Shown: one piece after another, positions 46,210 to 54,989 of the stretch
Numbering within the stretch: the stretch's first letter is position 1
Layout of the letters: every line of letters starts with the position of its first letter
Origin: Klebsiella pneumoniae
GTDB taxonomy: Bacteria; Desulfobacterota; Binatia; UBA12015
NCBI GenBank assembly: GCA_945872365.1
Contig: CAMBZJ010000003.1
Span: 71,301-135,300, forward strand
Direction: 5' to 3'
Length of the DNA stretch: 64,000 bases
Program-made: the position numbers and the translations under genes
The notes under the pieces: model-generated
What the model was told of the DNA's origin: nothing
Database searches by the model: none
Seen by the model: only the letters and a program-made list of their open reading frames with translations

Positions 46210-47994
46210 TCAGGCCGCCTCGTCCTGCGGCCAATAGTCGGACTTGTGGCCGGGGACGCTATACTCGTAGGGGCCGCGGAAGACCTCCGGGGGCGTCTCG
46301 AAGTTCCCGTGTGGCGGCGGCGACGGGCACGCCCACTCCAGCGTGGTCGCATTCCAGGGGTTCTCGCCGGCGATCTCGCCGTGGCGGAGGCTCCAGAAGA
46401 AGTTCCACAGGAACGGGATCTGGCCGAGGAAGAGCACGATCGCCGCGAACAGCATCACGACGCTCCAGCCCTGCACCGGCAGATTGTGCCACTGCAGGGT
46501 CGGATCGGCGAGGCGCCGGTCCATTCCCCACATGCCCTGAAACAGCATGGGGAAGAAGATGAAGTTCATCGGGATGATCGTCATGTAGAAGTGGATCTTG
46601 CCGAGGGTCTCGTTCATCCTGCGGCCGACCATCTTCGGGAACCAGTAGTAGGTCCCGCCCATGAGGGCCGCAAGAGAGCCGGGGGCAACCACGTAGTGGA
46701 AGTGCCCGATCACGTAGTAGGTGTCGTGCAGGTGCAGGTCGGTCGGCGCGAAACCGAGCGGCAGCCCGGTGAGCCCGCCGATGCCGAACATCGGCAGGAA
46801 GGCCAGCGCGAAGAGCATCGGCGTGTTGAACCGGATCGCACCGCCGCGCAGGCTTAGGAGAAGGCAGCTCAGCACCGCCACCGAGGGCACCGAGATCGTG
46901 AGCGTCGTCGTGACGAACAGGTTCGCGAGGCTCGTGCGCATCCCGGAGAGGAACATGTGGTGGGCCCAGACGACGAAGCTCAGCACGCCGATCAGGATCA
47001 GCGATCCGACGATCTCGCGGTAGCCGAAGATGGGCTTGCGGGTGTTCGTCGCGATGATCTCGGCGACGATGCCCATGGCCGGAAGCAGGAGGACGTAGAC
47101 CTCCGGGTGCGCGAGAAACCAGAACAGGTGCTGCCAGAGGATCGGGTTGCCGCCGCCCGCCGCCGGGAAGACCGTCGAGCCGTACATCATGTCCTTCGGG
47201 ATGTAGAAGCTCGTGCCGGCGACCCGATCGAGGAGCTGCAGCAGGGCGCCCGCCTCGAGGACCGGGAAGGCGAGCAGGAGCAGCACCGCGGTCACCAACT
47301 GCGCCCAAACGAACACCGGCATGCGCCCGAGGGTCATGCCCTTGGCGCGCATGTTGAGCGTCGTCACGATGAAGTTGATCGAACCGAGGAGCGACGAGGT
47401 GATGATGATCAGCATCGCGATGCACCAGACGGTCTGTCCCGGCGGCGCAACGATCGAGAGCGGCGCGTAGGAGGTCCATCCGGACTGCGGGAAGCCATCG
47501 GGGGCGAAGTAGCTCGACATCATGACGATGCCGCCCACGAGGTAGATCCAGTAGGACGCCATGTTCAGGCGGGGGAACGCCATGTCGGGGGCGCCGATCT
47601 GCAGCGGCAGGACGAAGTTGCCGAAGGCCGCGACGCCGAGGGGCACGACCCCGAGAAAGATCATGATCGTGCCGTGCATCGCGCCGAGCTGGTTGTAGAA
47701 GTCCGGCCGCATGAAGCCGTACTCCATCTTGTCGCCGAAGATCTTCGCGATGGTGCTGCGGAGGAGCGACATCTTCTCGGGATCGAAATCGTCCGGCGGC
47801 GAAGGCCAGGCCAGCTGGTAGCGCATCAGCATCATCATGCTGAAACCGACCAGCAGGAATAGGAAGGAGGTGATCAGGTACTGGATCCCGATCACCTTGT
47901 GGTCGACCGAGAACACGTACTTGCGCCAGAAGGACGTCGGCTCACCGTGGCCGTCGCCATGACCCGCTGCATCGTGACCGTGAGAGTCTTTCAC
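46210..47994 (-). CDS. coxA: Cytochrome c oxidase subunit I
   Basis: The 594-residue catalytic subunit that reduces oxygen and pumps protons. The copper-B/haem a3 site is W-F-L-A-H-P-E-V-Y-V, followed by V-W-A-H-H-M-F, and the last haem ligands are in V-I-G-H-F-H-Y-V-V. Twelve helices fit. The N-terminus (D-S-H-G-H-D-A-A-G-H-G-D-G-H-G-E) is a histidine-rich extension. The C-terminus ends in F-x-x-P and W-P-Q-D-E-A-A. GTG at 47994 marks a start after the subunit II stop region, which overlaps slightly in non-coding sequence. It is an A-type haem-copper oxidase. Confidence 0.96.
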   Translation of the reverse strand: MKDSHGHDAAGHGDGHGEPTSFWRKYVFSVDHKVIGIQYLITSFLFLLVGFSMMMLMRYQLAWPSPPDDFDPEKMSLLRSTIAKIFGDKMEYGFMRPDFYNQLGAMHGTIMIFLGVVPLGVAAFGNFVLPLQIGAPDMAFPRLNMASYWIYLVGGIVMMSSYFAPDGFPQSGWTSYAPLSIVAPPGQTVWCIAMLIIITSSLLGSINFIVTTLNMRAKGMTLGRMPVFVWAQLVTAVLLLLAFPVLEAGALLQLLDRVAGTSFYIPKDMMYGSTVFPAAGGGNPILWQHLFWFLAHPEVYVLLLPAMGIVAEIIATNTRKPIFGYREIVGSLILIGVLSFVVWAHHMFLSGMRTSLANLFVTTTLTISVPSVAVLSCLLLSLRGGAIRFNTPMLFALAFLPMFGIGGLTGLPLGFAPTDLHLHDTYYVIGHFHYVVAPGSLAALMGGTYYWFPKMVGRRMNETLGKIHFYMTIIPMNFIFFPMLFQGMWGMDRRLADPTLQWHNLPVQGWSVVMLFAAIVLFLGQIPFLWNFFWSLRHGEIAGENPWNATTLEWACPSPPPHGNFETPPEVFRGPYEYSVPGHKSDYWPQDEAA

Positions 47995-48052
47995 CGCTCG
48001 TCTCCTGCTCGGAATTCGGTTTGCGCCATGGCCCGCCTCGGGGCGACGGGCT

Positions 48053-48856
48053 TCAGGATTTCCCCTCGGCCGCTGGAGCGACACTCCCGGCGGAGGCCGT
48101 TCCGGCCTTCTCGGCTACCTGGCTCTTCTGCCACGAATCGAATTCCTCGGGCGTCTTCACGAAGACGTTACCCACCATCTGTGTGTGACCGAGGCCGCAC
48201 AACTGGGCGCAGGCGATCTCGAACTTCCCGGTCTTCGTGGGATCGAACCATAGGGTGGTGTTCAGGCCGGGGACGACGTCCTGCTTGTTGCGGAAATTCG
48301 ACACCCAGAAGTCGTGGATCACGTCCTTCGAAGTCATCTGGAGGATCGTCGGCTTGCCCAGCGGAACCTGCATCTGGTTGATCGTGACGATGTCGTCCTT
48401 CGACACGGGATCCTGCTCGTCGAGACCGATGGAGTTCGACGCCGACACCAGTTTCAGGTCGCGGCGGCCGAACTTCCCGTCGGGTCCCGGGTAGTGGATG
48501 TTCCAGGCGAATTGCTGGGCAATGATGTGGATATTGTTCGACTCCGCCGGAGGCGGCGTCGACTGCTTCACCGAGGCCCAGATGGGAATCCCGAAGGCCA
48601 GAATGAGCCACATCTCGAAGGCGACGATCAGGCCGTCGGGGATGAACGAGGCCTTCTCGCCCGTCTGGTGGTAGGTACCCGTGCGCCCTTCGCGGGCCCG
48701 GTACGCCACCAGACAGTAGATGAAGTATGTCCCCCAGACCACGAAGATACCGATCATCACCGTGTGCAGCACGTACATCAGCCAGTCGATGTTCGGCGCA
48801 TACGACGAGGCCGCCTCGGGCAGCCCGGTCTCGAAGCCCCAGTCTTCCTTGATCAC
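48053..48856 (-). CDS. coxB: Cytochrome c oxidase subunit II
   Basis: A 267-residue electron-entry subunit: two N-terminal helices, then the periplasmic cupredoxin domain. The Cu-A ligands are in C-A-Q-L-C-G-L-G-H-T-Q-M near residue 220, with the upstream histidine in V-I-H-D-F-W-V. No fused haem C domain is present, so the external donor is a separate cytochrome or cupredoxin. GTG at 48856 has TGAGG upstream. It is the first oxidase gene and lies 69 bases after the DUF547 fusion. Confidence 0.95.
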   Translation of the reverse strand: MIKEDWGFETGLPEAASSYAPNIDWLMYVLHTVMIGIFVVWGTYFIYCLVAYRAREGRTGTYHQTGEKASFIPDGLIVAFEMWLILAFGIPIWASVKQSTPPPAESNNIHIIAQQFAWNIHYPGPDGKFGRRDLKLVSASNSIGLDEQDPVSKDDIVTINQMQVPLGKPTILQMTSKDVIHDFWVSNFRNKQDVVPGLNTTLWFDPTKTGKFEIACAQLCGLGHTQMVGNVFVKTPEEFDSWQKSQVAEKAGTASAGSVAPAAEGKS

Positions 48857-48925
48857 GCTGTCACCTCAGGAGCTTGAGAAACCCGTTTTGCCTTCGCGAG
48901 TCAAGAGCGCAGCACATGAGGAACC

Positions 48926-50518
48926 CTAATCCGGTGCATGCAACGGCTCGGATGGTCCGTCCGTCGCGGCGGCCGCGTCGGGGCGTGGCAGCGAGCCGAC
49001 ATCGCGGGCGCAGAGTGCGCAGCTCGACAGGCCGCGCGCCCGGGCCGCCGGATCGAGCACCTCGCGCGCCCAACGTCGGAAGCGACGATAGTTCGCGACT
49101 ACATCCTCGGGCTTCGAGCCGAGTGCGCCGAGGCGGAAGTGCGGCGCCGGGTTCTCGACCGCGAACGGACATGCGTGGAACTCGCCCGTCGAGCGCAGCA
49201 CCGGCTGACACAGCAGGCATCCACCGTCGTGTCCGTGGAAGGCGCTCTCGCGATCGGCGTCGAGCACGGCATCAACGGCGGCACCCGCGCGATAGAGCGG
49301 CTTGTAGCCGGAGAAGATCCGCATCGGGTGCGCGACCGACCATGCTTCGAGCATCTCGCGCGCATGATCGGGAAGTGGCTCGGCGTCGCGCCCCGAGTAG
49401 ATCGAGTAGTTGAGCACCGCCTCGCTGCGCGGATCGGACTCGAGCAATTCGACCAGGCGGCCAGCACGCACGCCGTTCGAGTAGATCGTGAAGAGGCCGG
49501 CGAATCCGCGGTCCCGCATGCGCCGCATGGCGCGGTGCAGGGATTCCGCGTGCAGCGTCGGCTCGCCCCCGTAGAACTTCACGTTGCCGTCGGGCGCCAC
49601 GTGCCGGACGGCCTCATCGAGAAGTTCGTCCCCGTAGGCGACGTGCCAGCCACGTGGCGAGCCGAAGACCGTGCACCAGGAGCAGTCGCGATTGCAGAAA
49701 TTCCCGTCGTAGAGGTGGATCTCGCGCAGGCGCGCATCCCCCTCATGGAAGGACTCGACGCTCTCGTGAAACGTGATCGGACGCAGGTGCGGATCACGCT
49801 GCGAGTCGTTCAAGCCCCAGTCGTAGGTGTTGTAGACGACTTCGAGGCGGCGCAGTTCCCCGAGAGGCTCGCCGGTGTGCTCCGCGATGAATCGCAGCAC
49901 GCTCTCGCGGTACTCCTCGGTCGAAGCCGCCTCGCCGGCGAAATCCTCGGCATAGGTCTTGAAGAGCCGCGACACGAAGATGCGACCCGCCACCCGGTCG
50001 ATCCGGCAGTTCCACTCGCTGGCGAGGAAGTGCCGCGTGGCCTCGGCGAGCGTCTCGTCGAGACCGGCGGGCTCCCAGGCCTTCGGTCGCATCGGCGGGC
50101 AGCCATTCGAGGCGCAGTTGATCGCGAAGTGGATCCGGGGCTCCCGCATGCGCCCGCGCAGGATGCGGTGCTCGATGTCGTCGAGGCTGCGCGTCCTGCC
50201 GCCGGCGACATGCCTCTCGCGCTGGAAGAATCGCCCGTCGCGAACCTTCCAGACCGAGCGGATCGGGTACTCCTCGATCACCGCGGCGAGCACGAAGGCG
50301 TTGTAGGCGTTGATCCAGTAGGCGAGCGCGTCCTCGTTCGTCGGAAAACGCTCCGGCGACGAGTCGGGACTCGCCGCGGCGAGTCCCGCGAGCACGCCTT
50401 CGAGCAGGTCGCGGCGGGTGGCCAGGATCGAGTAGTCGACCCGCCCGTCGGCGGTCACGACGGCGCCGAGGAGCTCGCTCCAGGGCGACCAGTCGAAGCC
50501 GCCCTCAGGCACCGGCAC
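48926..50518 (-). CDS. DUF547-radical SAM fusion protein
   Basis: A 530-residue protein. The first 240 residues match DUF547: Y-W-I-N-A-Y-N-A-F-V, then S-L-D-D-I-E-H-R-I-L-R, H-F-A-I-N-C-A-S and C-P-P-M-R-P-K-A. The next part is a radical-SAM barrel with C-N-R-D-C-S-W-C, a C-x3-C-x2-C cluster site, and K-F-Y-G-G-E-P for SAM. Further cysteines (C-L-L-C, H-A-C-P-F and S-S-C-A-L-C) suggest a SPASM-like auxiliary cluster. It overlaps pssA by 14 bases. The substrate is unknown, and modification of a protein of this region is inference. Confidence 0.82.
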   Translation of the reverse strand: MPVPEGGFDWSPWSELLGAVVTADGRVDYSILATRRDLLEGVLAGLAAASPDSSPERFPTNEDALAYWINAYNAFVLAAVIEEYPIRSVWKVRDGRFFQRERHVAGGRTRSLDDIEHRILRGRMREPRIHFAINCASNGCPPMRPKAWEPAGLDETLAEATRHFLASEWNCRIDRVAGRIFVSRLFKTYAEDFAGEAASTEEYRESVLRFIAEHTGEPLGELRRLEVVYNTYDWGLNDSQRDPHLRPITFHESVESFHEGDARLREIHLYDGNFCNRDCSWCTVFGSPRGWHVAYGDELLDEAVRHVAPDGNVKFYGGEPTLHAESLHRAMRRMRDRGFAGLFTIYSNGVRAGRLVELLESDPRSEAVLNYSIYSGRDAEPLPDHAREMLEAWSVAHPMRIFSGYKPLYRAGAAVDAVLDADRESAFHGHDGGCLLCQPVLRSTGEFHACPFAVENPAPHFRLGALGSKPEDVVANYRRFRRWAREVLDPAARARGLSSCALCARDVGSLPRPDAAAATDGPSEPLHAPD

Positions 50519-51383
50519 CGCGGAAGGTCCCGCGCCCGTTTCCGTCGCCAGCCGCTTCGCGCCGTCGTTGCCGCGCCGCCAGGCGACGCTGGCGGCGCAC
50601 CAGCGACACGGCGAGGTTCACCGGACCCGACCCGACATAGGCGAGCAATACGCCGAAGAGCATGATCTGCGGCTCCGCCAGCACGAACTTCACGACGAAG
50701 ATCGTCGCGACGAGTGCGTAGAACGGCTGCTGGGCGCGGAGGTCGAGGTTCTTGAAACTCGCGTAGGGAACGCTGCTCACCATGAGGAGCGCGAGAGCGT
50801 ACACCATGAAGAGCACGATCGGGCGCTGGGCCGTCGGCCCCGGCCCGGCGAGGAATTCCTGGAGCAGCACGGAGGCCGCGATCATGTTTGCCGCGGCCGG
50901 AATGGGCAGGCCGACGAACGTGCGCTTGGAGGCGTGCGTCGACTGCACGTTGAATCGCGCGAGCCGGAGCGCACCGCAGGTCGCGAAGAGCGAGGCCGCG
51001 AGCCAGCCCCAGTGGCCCCACGGTTCGAGCCCCCAGCGATAGGCGAGAATGCCCGGGGCCACGCCGAAGGAGACCATGTCGGCGAGCGAGTCGTACTCCA
51101 TGCCGAAGAGGCTCGTGGTGTTCGTCATGCGCGCGATGCGTCCGTCGAGCCCGTCGCAGACGTGTGCGGCCACGATGCAAACCGCGGCGATGAAGAAGTC
51201 GCTACGGCTGCTCGCGAGGATCGAGTAGAAGCCGAGGAAGAGTCCGCCGGTCGTGAACAGGTTCGGCAGGACGTAAACGCCCTTGTGCAGCGGGAGCCGG
51301 GTCGGCCGGCCCGGCAGGGCGTGGATGCGGCCGGGCGAACGCCCGCGTCGGCCGGGAGGATGGGGGTAGGACGGTTCGTTCAT
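50505..51383 (-). CDS. pssA: CDP-diacylglycerol-serine O-phosphatidyltransferase
   Basis: A 292-residue membrane enzyme making phosphatidylserine. The CDP-alcohol phosphotransferase motif is complete: C-D-G-L-D-G-R-I-A-R followed by G-M-E-Y-D-S-L-A-D, with all expected aspartates. A family-typical V-L-P-N-L-F-T-T-G-G-L-F start precedes it. The arginine-rich C-terminal tail is longer than usual. It lies directly after psd, overlapping by four bases, so phosphatidylethanolamine synthesis is a single unit. Confidence 0.94.
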   Translation of the reverse strand: MNEPSYPHPPGRRGRSPGRIHALPGRPTRLPLHKGVYVLPNLFTTGGLFLGFYSILASSRSDFFIAAVCIVAAHVCDGLDGRIARMTNTTSLFGMEYDSLADMVSFGVAPGILAYRWGLEPWGHWGWLAASLFATCGALRLARFNVQSTHASKRTFVGLPIPAAANMIAASVLLQEFLAGPGPTAQRPIVLFMVYALALLMVSSVPYASFKNLDLRAQQPFYALVATIFVVKFVLAEPQIMLFGVLLAYVGSGPVNLAVSLVRRQRRLAARQRRREAAGDGNGRGTFRGAGA

Positions 51384-52063
51384 GCGAGTTCCCCGAGGAC
51401 GGTCTCACCCGCCCGGACCCGATCGCCGGCCGCGACCCGAAGGCGGACCGCCCCGGGAATCCAGACGTCGACCCGCGAGCCGAGCTTGATCATGCCGACG
51501 CGTTCGCCGCGGCGCACGCGATCACCCGGCCGCACGCGGCAGACGATGCGGCGGGCGAGAAATCCCGCGATCTGGATGAAGAGGATACGCCGTCCGTCCG
51601 CGGCGCGCAGCACGATCGCATTCTGTTCGTTCTCGAGCGAGGCCTTGTCGGAGTAGGCGGCAAAGTACTCGCCCGGATTGTAGTGGACGGCCTCGATCTC
51701 GCCGTCGAGCGGTGCGCGGTTCACGTGCACGTCGAGCGGCGACATGAAAATGCTCACCATGGCCGCGCGACCGCGCAGGAAGCGCGGCTCGTCGACCTCG
51801 GGTTCGACGAAGAGGATCTTGCCGTCCGCGGGCGACACGAGCAGTTGGTCGCCGGATGGCGGCGTGCGGCGCGGGTCCCGGAAGAAGTTGACGAAGAAGA
51901 GCCCGGCGAGGATCAGCCCCCACGCGAGCCAGCCCAGCGACGTCGCGACCGGACCCGGGGACAGAGTCGCCGATGCGGCCCAAGCCAGCGCGGCAGCGCC
52001 GAAGACGACGCCGATCGTCGCATGGCCGTCCGCCGCCAGCGGGATGACGGGCTCGCCTTCCAC
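51380..52063 (-). CDS. psd: Phosphatidylserine decarboxylase (archaetidylserine-like short form)
   Basis: A 227-residue proenzyme whose pyruvoyl cofactor arises by self-cleavage. The short psd layout is clear: two N-terminal helices, S-P-A-D-G-K-I-L, the F-M-S-P-L-D-V-H-V-N-R active strand, and the cleavage site K-L-G-S-R-V-D near residue 192, cut between Gly and Ser. It follows ilvC with no gap, starting at the base next to the ilvC stop region, and overlaps pssA. Confidence 0.94.
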   Translation of the reverse strand: MEGEPVIPLAADGHATIGVVFGAAALAWAASATLSPGPVATSLGWLAWGLILAGLFFVNFFRDPRRTPPSGDQLLVSPADGKILFVEPEVDEPRFLRGRAAMVSIFMSPLDVHVNRAPLDGEIEAVHYNPGEYFAAYSDKASLENEQNAIVLRAADGRRILFIQIAGFLARRIVCRVRPGDRVRRGERVGMIKLGSRVDVWIPGAVRLRVAAGDRVRAGETVLGELA

Positions 52064-53086
52064 TCAGTTCTTCGACTTGTCGACTAGGCGGCGCTCCGCC
52101 ATCCAGGGCATGAGCCCGCGCAGTCGCCCGCCCACCGCCTCGATCGGGTGGTGCTCGGCTTCGCGGCGCAGTTCGCGGAAGTGCGGCGAGCCGCAGCGAT
52201 GCTCGGTCATCCACTCGTCGGCGAACTTGCCCGACTGGATCTCGGCGAGGATCTCCTTCATCGCCTTGCGCGCCTCGGGCCCGACCACGCGCTTGCCGCG
52301 CGTCATGTCGCCGTACTCGGCGGTGTTACTGATCGAGTAGCGCATGTTGGCGATGCCACCCTCGTAGATCAGGTCCACGATGAGCTTCACCTCGTGCAGG
52401 CACTCGAAGTAGGCCATCTCAGGGTTGTACCCGGCCTCGACGAGGGTCTCGTAACCGGCGCGGATCAACTCGGTCAGACCGCCGCACAGGACGGCCTGCT
52501 CGCCGAAGAGATCGGTCTCGGTCTCCTCGCGGAACGTCGTCTCGATCACTGCCGCGCGACCGCCGCCGATGGCGCTGGCGTAGGCGAGCGCCGTGCCCTT
52601 GGCCTGACCCGAGGGATCCTGACCCACGGCGATCAGGCACGGGACACCGCGCCCGTTCGCATACTCGCTGCGGACCAAGTGGCCGGGGCCCTTGGGGGCG
52701 ACCATGAAGACGTCGACGTCGGCGGGCGGCACGATCTTCTTGAAGTGGAAGTTGAAGCCGTGGCCGAAGGCGAGCGCCTTGCCCTTGCGCAGGCCGGACT
52801 TCACCTCCGCCTCGTAGATCTCCGATCCCATCTCGTCGGGGACGAGCATCATCGCAATGTCGGACCAGGCGGCGGCCTCGGCGGTGTCGAGCACCTTCAG
52901 CCCGGCCCCCTCGGCCTTCGCCCAAGACGGACTCGAGCGGCGCAGGCCCACGGCCACGTCGACCTTCGAGTCGCGCAGGTTCAGGGCATGGGCGTGCCCC
53001 TGGCTGCCGTAGCCGATGACGGCCACCTTCTTGCCGGCGAGCAGCGCCGGATTCGCATCCTTGTCGGTGTAGACGTTCAGAGCCAT
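52064..53086 (-). CDS. ilvC: Ketol-acid reductoisomerase
   Basis: A 340-residue class I enzyme of isoleucine and valine synthesis. The cofactor loop is [10 protein letters not shown], the NADPH-specific residues R-x-S-S-P-S follow, and the metal site is [16 protein letters not shown]. Also present is N-T-A-E-Y-G. ATG at 53086 lies 22 bases after ilvN. In this order ilvN-ilvC-psd-pssA is a known deltaproteobacterial arrangement. Confidence 0.96.
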   Translation of the reverse strand: MALNVYTDKDANPALLAGKKVAVIGYGSQGHAHALNLRDSKVDVAVGLRRSSPSWAKAEGAGLKVLDTAEAAAWSDIAMMLVPDEMGSEIYEAEVKSGLRKGKALAFGHGFNFHFKKIVPPADVDVFMVAPKGPGHLVRSEYANGRGVPCLIAVGQDPSGQAKGTALAYASAIGGGRAAVIETTFREETETDLFGEQAVLCGGLTELIRAGYETLVEAGYNPEMAYFECLHEVKLIVDLIYEGGIANMRYSISNTAEYGDMTRGKRVVGPEARKAMKEILAEIQSGKFADEWMTEHRCGSPHFRELRREAEHHPIEAVGGRLRGLMPWMAERRLVDKSKN

Positions 53087-53108
53087 TCGCGTTGTCCTCT
53101 CGTTCGTC

Positions 53109-53687
53109 TCAGACGAAATCCGATTCCGATCCCTCGCGCGCGACGCGCCCCTCGACTCCCGGCTCGACCGAGACCGTCGGCTTCTCGTCCCGGGCGTGCG
53201 GCGCGAGCACCGCCGATCCACGGTACATGGCGACGATCCCGGTGCGCACCACCTCGAGCAGCCCGAACGGCCGCATCAGGTCGATCACCGCGTCGATCTT
53301 GTCGCTGTCGCCGGTGACCTCCACCACGTAGGAGCCCTCCGCCACGTCGACCACCTTGCCGCGGAAGATGTTGGCGATGCTCGCCACTTCCCCGCGTGTG
53401 CGCTCGTTGGCGGCGACCTTCACCAGAACCAGTTCGCGCCCGACGTGACGCGCCTCCTTGAAGTCGCAGACGCGGATCACGTTGACCAGCTTGTTCAGGT
53501 GACGCGTGATCTGCTCGAGCACCCGATCGTCACCGCTCGTGACCAGGGTGATGCGGGATACGGTCGGGTCTGGAGACTCCGCCACGCAGAGGCTCTCGAT
53601 ATTGAAGCCGCGCCCGCTGAACAGTCCGGAGATCTTCGCCAGCACCCCGAACTCGTTCTCCACCAGGACGGAGATGATGTGCCGCAT
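53109..53687 (-). CDS. ilvN: Acetolactate synthase regulatory (small) subunit
   Basis: A 192-residue regulatory subunit with an N-terminal ACT domain: [32 protein letters not shown], and a later R[15 protein letters not shown] segment. It confers feedback sensitivity to valine. The large subunit gene (ilvB), usually immediately upstream, is not in this window; a small hairpin and DUF465 gene are found there instead. Confidence 0.94.
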   Translation of the reverse strand: MRHIISVLVENEFGVLAKISGLFSGRGFNIESLCVAESPDPTVSRITLVTSGDDRVLEQITRHLNKLVNVIRVCDFKEARHVGRELVLVKVAANERTRGEVASIANIFRGKVVDVAEGSYVVEVTGDSDKIDAVIDLMRPFGLLEVVRTGIVAMYRGSAVLAPHARDEKPTVSVEPGVEGRVAREGSESDFV

Positions 53688-53778
53688 CCCCGGCGTCTAA
53701 CCGTTGCGGGTCGCGAACGCCATTTCGCCGGGCTCCGGGCGCTGCCGGGCCGGCCGACGGGCAGCCCCGCCCGGGCAA

Positions 53779-53795
53779 CCGGCGGTTCCCGCCGG
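53779..53795. terminator. Short perfect hairpin between ilvN and DUF465
   Basis: CCGGCGG and CCGCCGG pair perfectly around a TTC loop. It lies between the DUF465 stop (53822) and the ilvN start (53687), and so is either a terminator of the upstream gene or part of the ilvN leader. No T run is present. Confidence 0.35.
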
Positions 53796-53821
53796 GGCGC
53801 CGGGGCAGGCCGGAGGGGAGA

Positions 53822-54064
53822 TCAGGTTCGGTCGGCGCGAGCGGCCGCGTAGCGGGTCTTCAGGATGCCGACCATGCGATCCCGGCCGGCGAGCTTGAGC
53901 TTCTGGAGGCGCTTGCGCTCGACCTCCTCGGCAGGGCTCCGGTGGGCCTTTCCTTTGAGCCTATCGATCTGCTGCTCGAGGCGTCCGTGTTGCTCGTACT
54001 GCTTTCGCAACTCGAAATCGTCGTCGACGAGCGACCGGATGAGTTCTTCGTCGCGCTTGTCCAT
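53822..54064 (-). CDS. DUF465 family protein
   Basis: An 80-residue, highly charged helical protein matching the YdcH-type DUF465 family: a heptad of E/L/K residues and the closing K-L-x-x-R-D-R-M pattern. Function unknown. The start ATG at 54064 has GGAGG eight bases upstream; the GTG codon nine bases earlier has no room for a ribosome-binding site, so I reject it. Confidence 0.75.
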   Translation of the reverse strand: MDKRDEELIRSLVDDDFELRKQYEQHGRLEQQIDRLKGKAHRSPAEEVERKRLQKLKLAGRDRMVGILKTRYAAARADRT

Positions 54065-54181
54065 CGAGTCCACCTCCGCCGTACGCTTCTCGTCGAGGGC
54101 GACCGCACACCCTCGCGGCGAACGGATCGTCAGGGCGAGATGCTGTTCCCGACCGGCCGCCTTGTCAACGACGCGGCGCGA

Positions 54182-54973
54182 TCAGCCGGCCGCATCGGCC
54201 GCGCGCTTGCGCTCGGCCTCCGACGCCCGGACGTAGACCGGGGCGAGCCCCGCGGCATCCCCCGGAGAGCCGCCGCCCCGAGCGCCGATCAGGGCGACCG
54301 CGGCGCCGCTCGGAGCACCGAGGGCGCGCCCGAGGATCTCCGCGCGGTCGCCGAGCGACGCCCGCAGGAGCGCGTCGTGGCGTTGCGCCCCGTCGCCGAA
54401 TACGAACACCCTGCCCCCGCCCGCGCGCGCCTGCGCCAGGACCACGTCGGCGAATTCCTCGGGACGCCAGGCCCCCGGCGGCTCGGTCTCACGGAGACGC
54501 CCTTCCGAGACCAGCGAGGCTTCCGACGCCTGCCCGACCGCGAAACAGGCCCCGTAGACCTCGCCACGCCGCGCATCGAGACACGGGCAGAGGAGGACGG
54601 GCGTCGCACCCGGGCCGGCCGCCGCCAAGCGAGACAGCGCCGCCTCGGCGAGAGCATGCAGCGTCGGCACGCCGACCAGACGCGTGCGCGTCCCGAGCAC
54701 CAGCCCCTTGCCGGTCGCGAGCGCCACGCGCAGGCCCGTGAAGGAACCCGGCCCGATCGCGACCGCAACCGCCCCGAGGCCGTCGAAGTCGACGCCGGCG
54801 CGATCGAGTGCCTCGTCGATCAGGCCGAGGAGCGACGCGCCGTGCTGCAAGCCGGAGTCGCGCGAGACCTCGGTGAGCACCCGGGGATTCTCTCCCGCGA
54901 GAGCTTCCCCGGGCGCCTCGACCACGCCGACGCTGCCGATAACGGTCGAGGTCTCGATCCCCAGGACGAGCAA
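54182..54973 (-). CDS. tsaB: tRNA threonylcarbamoyladenosine biosynthesis protein TsaB
   Basis: A 263-residue actin/HSP70-fold protein that partners TsaD in making the t6A base of ANN-reading tRNAs. It has L-G-I-E-T-S-T at the start, the family R-D-S-G-L-Q-H-G-A region, and I-G-P-G-S-F-T-G-L-R-V near residue 75. An R-G-E-V-Y-G-A loop follows. It has an insertion of alanine/glycine-rich residues near 115-120. It is 16 bases downstream of rseP. Confidence 0.93.
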   Translation of the reverse strand: MLVLGIETSTVIGSVGVVEAPGEALAGENPRVLTEVSRDSGLQHGASLLGLIDEALDRAGVDFDGLGAVAVAIGPGSFTGLRVALATGKGLVLGTRTRLVGVPTLHALAEAALSRLAAAGPGATPVLLCPCLDARRGEVYGACFAVGQASEASLVSEGRLRETEPPGAWRPEEFADVVLAQARAGGGRVFVFGDGAQRHDALLRASLGDRAEILGRALGAPSGAAVALIGARGGGSPGDAAGLAPVYVRASEAERKRAADAAG

Positions 54974-54989
54974 GAATCGCCCGCTGGGA

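Noticed and set aside
53688-54181. An ilvB gene upstream of ilvN
   Set aside because: Expected from the usual order, but only a hairpin and DUF465 are present; no thiamine-diphosphate enzyme motif appears in any frame.
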